Source of the DNA: Legionella quateirensis
GTDB taxonomy: Bacteria > Pseudomonadota > Gammaproteobacteria > Legionellales > Legionellaceae
NCBI RefSeq assembly: GCF_001467955.1
Contig: NZ_LNYR01000034.1
Coordinates: forward strand, 367,049-415,918
Direction of reading: 5' to 3'
DNA length: 48,870 nucleotides
Part shown: one piece after another, positions 48,595 to 48,870 of the stretch
Position numbering within the stretch: position 1 is the stretch's first letter
Layout of the letters: each line of letters starts with the position of its first letter
Notes under the pieces: model-generated
Databases searched by the model: none
The model's input: the letters and a program-made list of their open reading frames with translations, nothing else
Told to the model about the DNA's origin: nothing
Program-made: the position numbers and the translations under genes

Positions 48595-48870
48595 TTAGTC
48601 ATGTACTGAATTTGCTGATCTAATAAGACTTTTATAGGCTACTGCTAAAAATAGACGAACATGGGCAATAACAGAAAGCTTGGCAGGAACATACTCTAAC
48701 TGCTCTGTGACTTCTTCTCCAATTCGTTGCTTCATACATCCACATGCGCAGAGTTTCTCTTCGTCTGCAATATCATGCTCGATCACTTCACGAGGTAAGT
48801 GCTCAGGTAAGGGACGTCGTACTGGCTTTTTTCTAGTGTAGGTTATAGAAATAGTATTTTCTTCTTTTGG
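48595..48870 (-). pseudogene. IS66 transposase N-terminal fragment (right copy, runs off the window)
   Basis: Minus-strand reading from the window edge gives the same IS66 zinc-finger region as the left copy: EHDIADEEKLCACGCMKQRI, then EQLEYVPAKLSVIAHVR. After the word atgttcgtctat (48651-48662) the sequence leaves IS66 and the frame continues about 19 residues into unrelated DNA, ending at 48595. The N-terminus lies beyond 48870. The catalytic core is missing, so the copy is inactive unless the missing part lies elsewhere. Confidence 0.8.

Noticed and set aside
48540..48600. Possible tRNA-like sequence (ggggttctagcccggaacc)
   Set aside because: Only one short stem can be drawn; no anticodon arm, T-arm consensus or acceptor stem could be found.

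Overview
The window looks like chromosomal DNA of a Legionella species. The groES/groEL (htpA/htpB) pair closely resembles the L. pneumophila proteins as I remember them, though I think not identically, so the genus call is firmer than the species. The DNA is AT-rich, intergenic spaces carry many palindromic repeats, and there are two proteins of a kind typical of Legionella accessory or effector content: a very large coiled-coil protein and a DUF4116-type repeat protein.

Layout. Positions 1-699 hold four tandem copies of a ~185-bp palindrome-rich unit. Next come slt (lytic transglycosylase) and rpe on the minus strand, a translationally coupled pair of small plus-strand ORFs, an amino-acid-binding periplasmic protein (minus), glnE (plus), and rimO (minus). 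Two mobile-element-like inverted repeats sit around glnE, and one of them supplies the last codons and the stop of that gene.

From 9.5 to 18.1 kb lies a lipid-related block: an alpha/beta hydrolase and a fatty acyl-AMP ligase/ACP/thioester-reductase fusion on the minus strand, diverging from a lipoprotein membrane-fusion protein, an ABC ATPase, an ABC-2 permease and a fatty-acid desaturase on the plus strand. I read it as a candidate pathway that activates, reduces, desaturates and exports an acyl product. From 18.2 to 24.2 kb is a minus-strand operon, SulP transporter - DabA - DabB, an inorganic-carbon uptake module with all four metal-site residues of DabA intact, which is notable in a heterotroph.

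The 24.4-33.8 kb section is housekeeping: dsbD, groES-groEL behind a near-perfect sigma-32 promoter, dps, a membrane protein with a spermidine-synthase-like domain, and parE. From 34 to 45.4 kb the content turns accessory: a multicopper oxidase, a small helical protein, an SGNH/GDSL protein with an altered catalytic block, an orphan double-ATPase peptide ABC protein, a 1420-residue protein whose N-terminal third looks like a SecA motor that has lost its ATPase motifs, and a flavin amine oxidase.

The last 3.3 kb is an island-like segment. Two broken IS66 copies, pointing inward as a ~220-bp inverted repeat, flank a gene with 14 tandem 25-residue repeats and a C-terminal membrane hairpin. The most promising targets for follow-up are the pseudo-SecA protein, the lipid activation/export block, the Dab operon, and the repeat-protein cassette between IS66 remnants.
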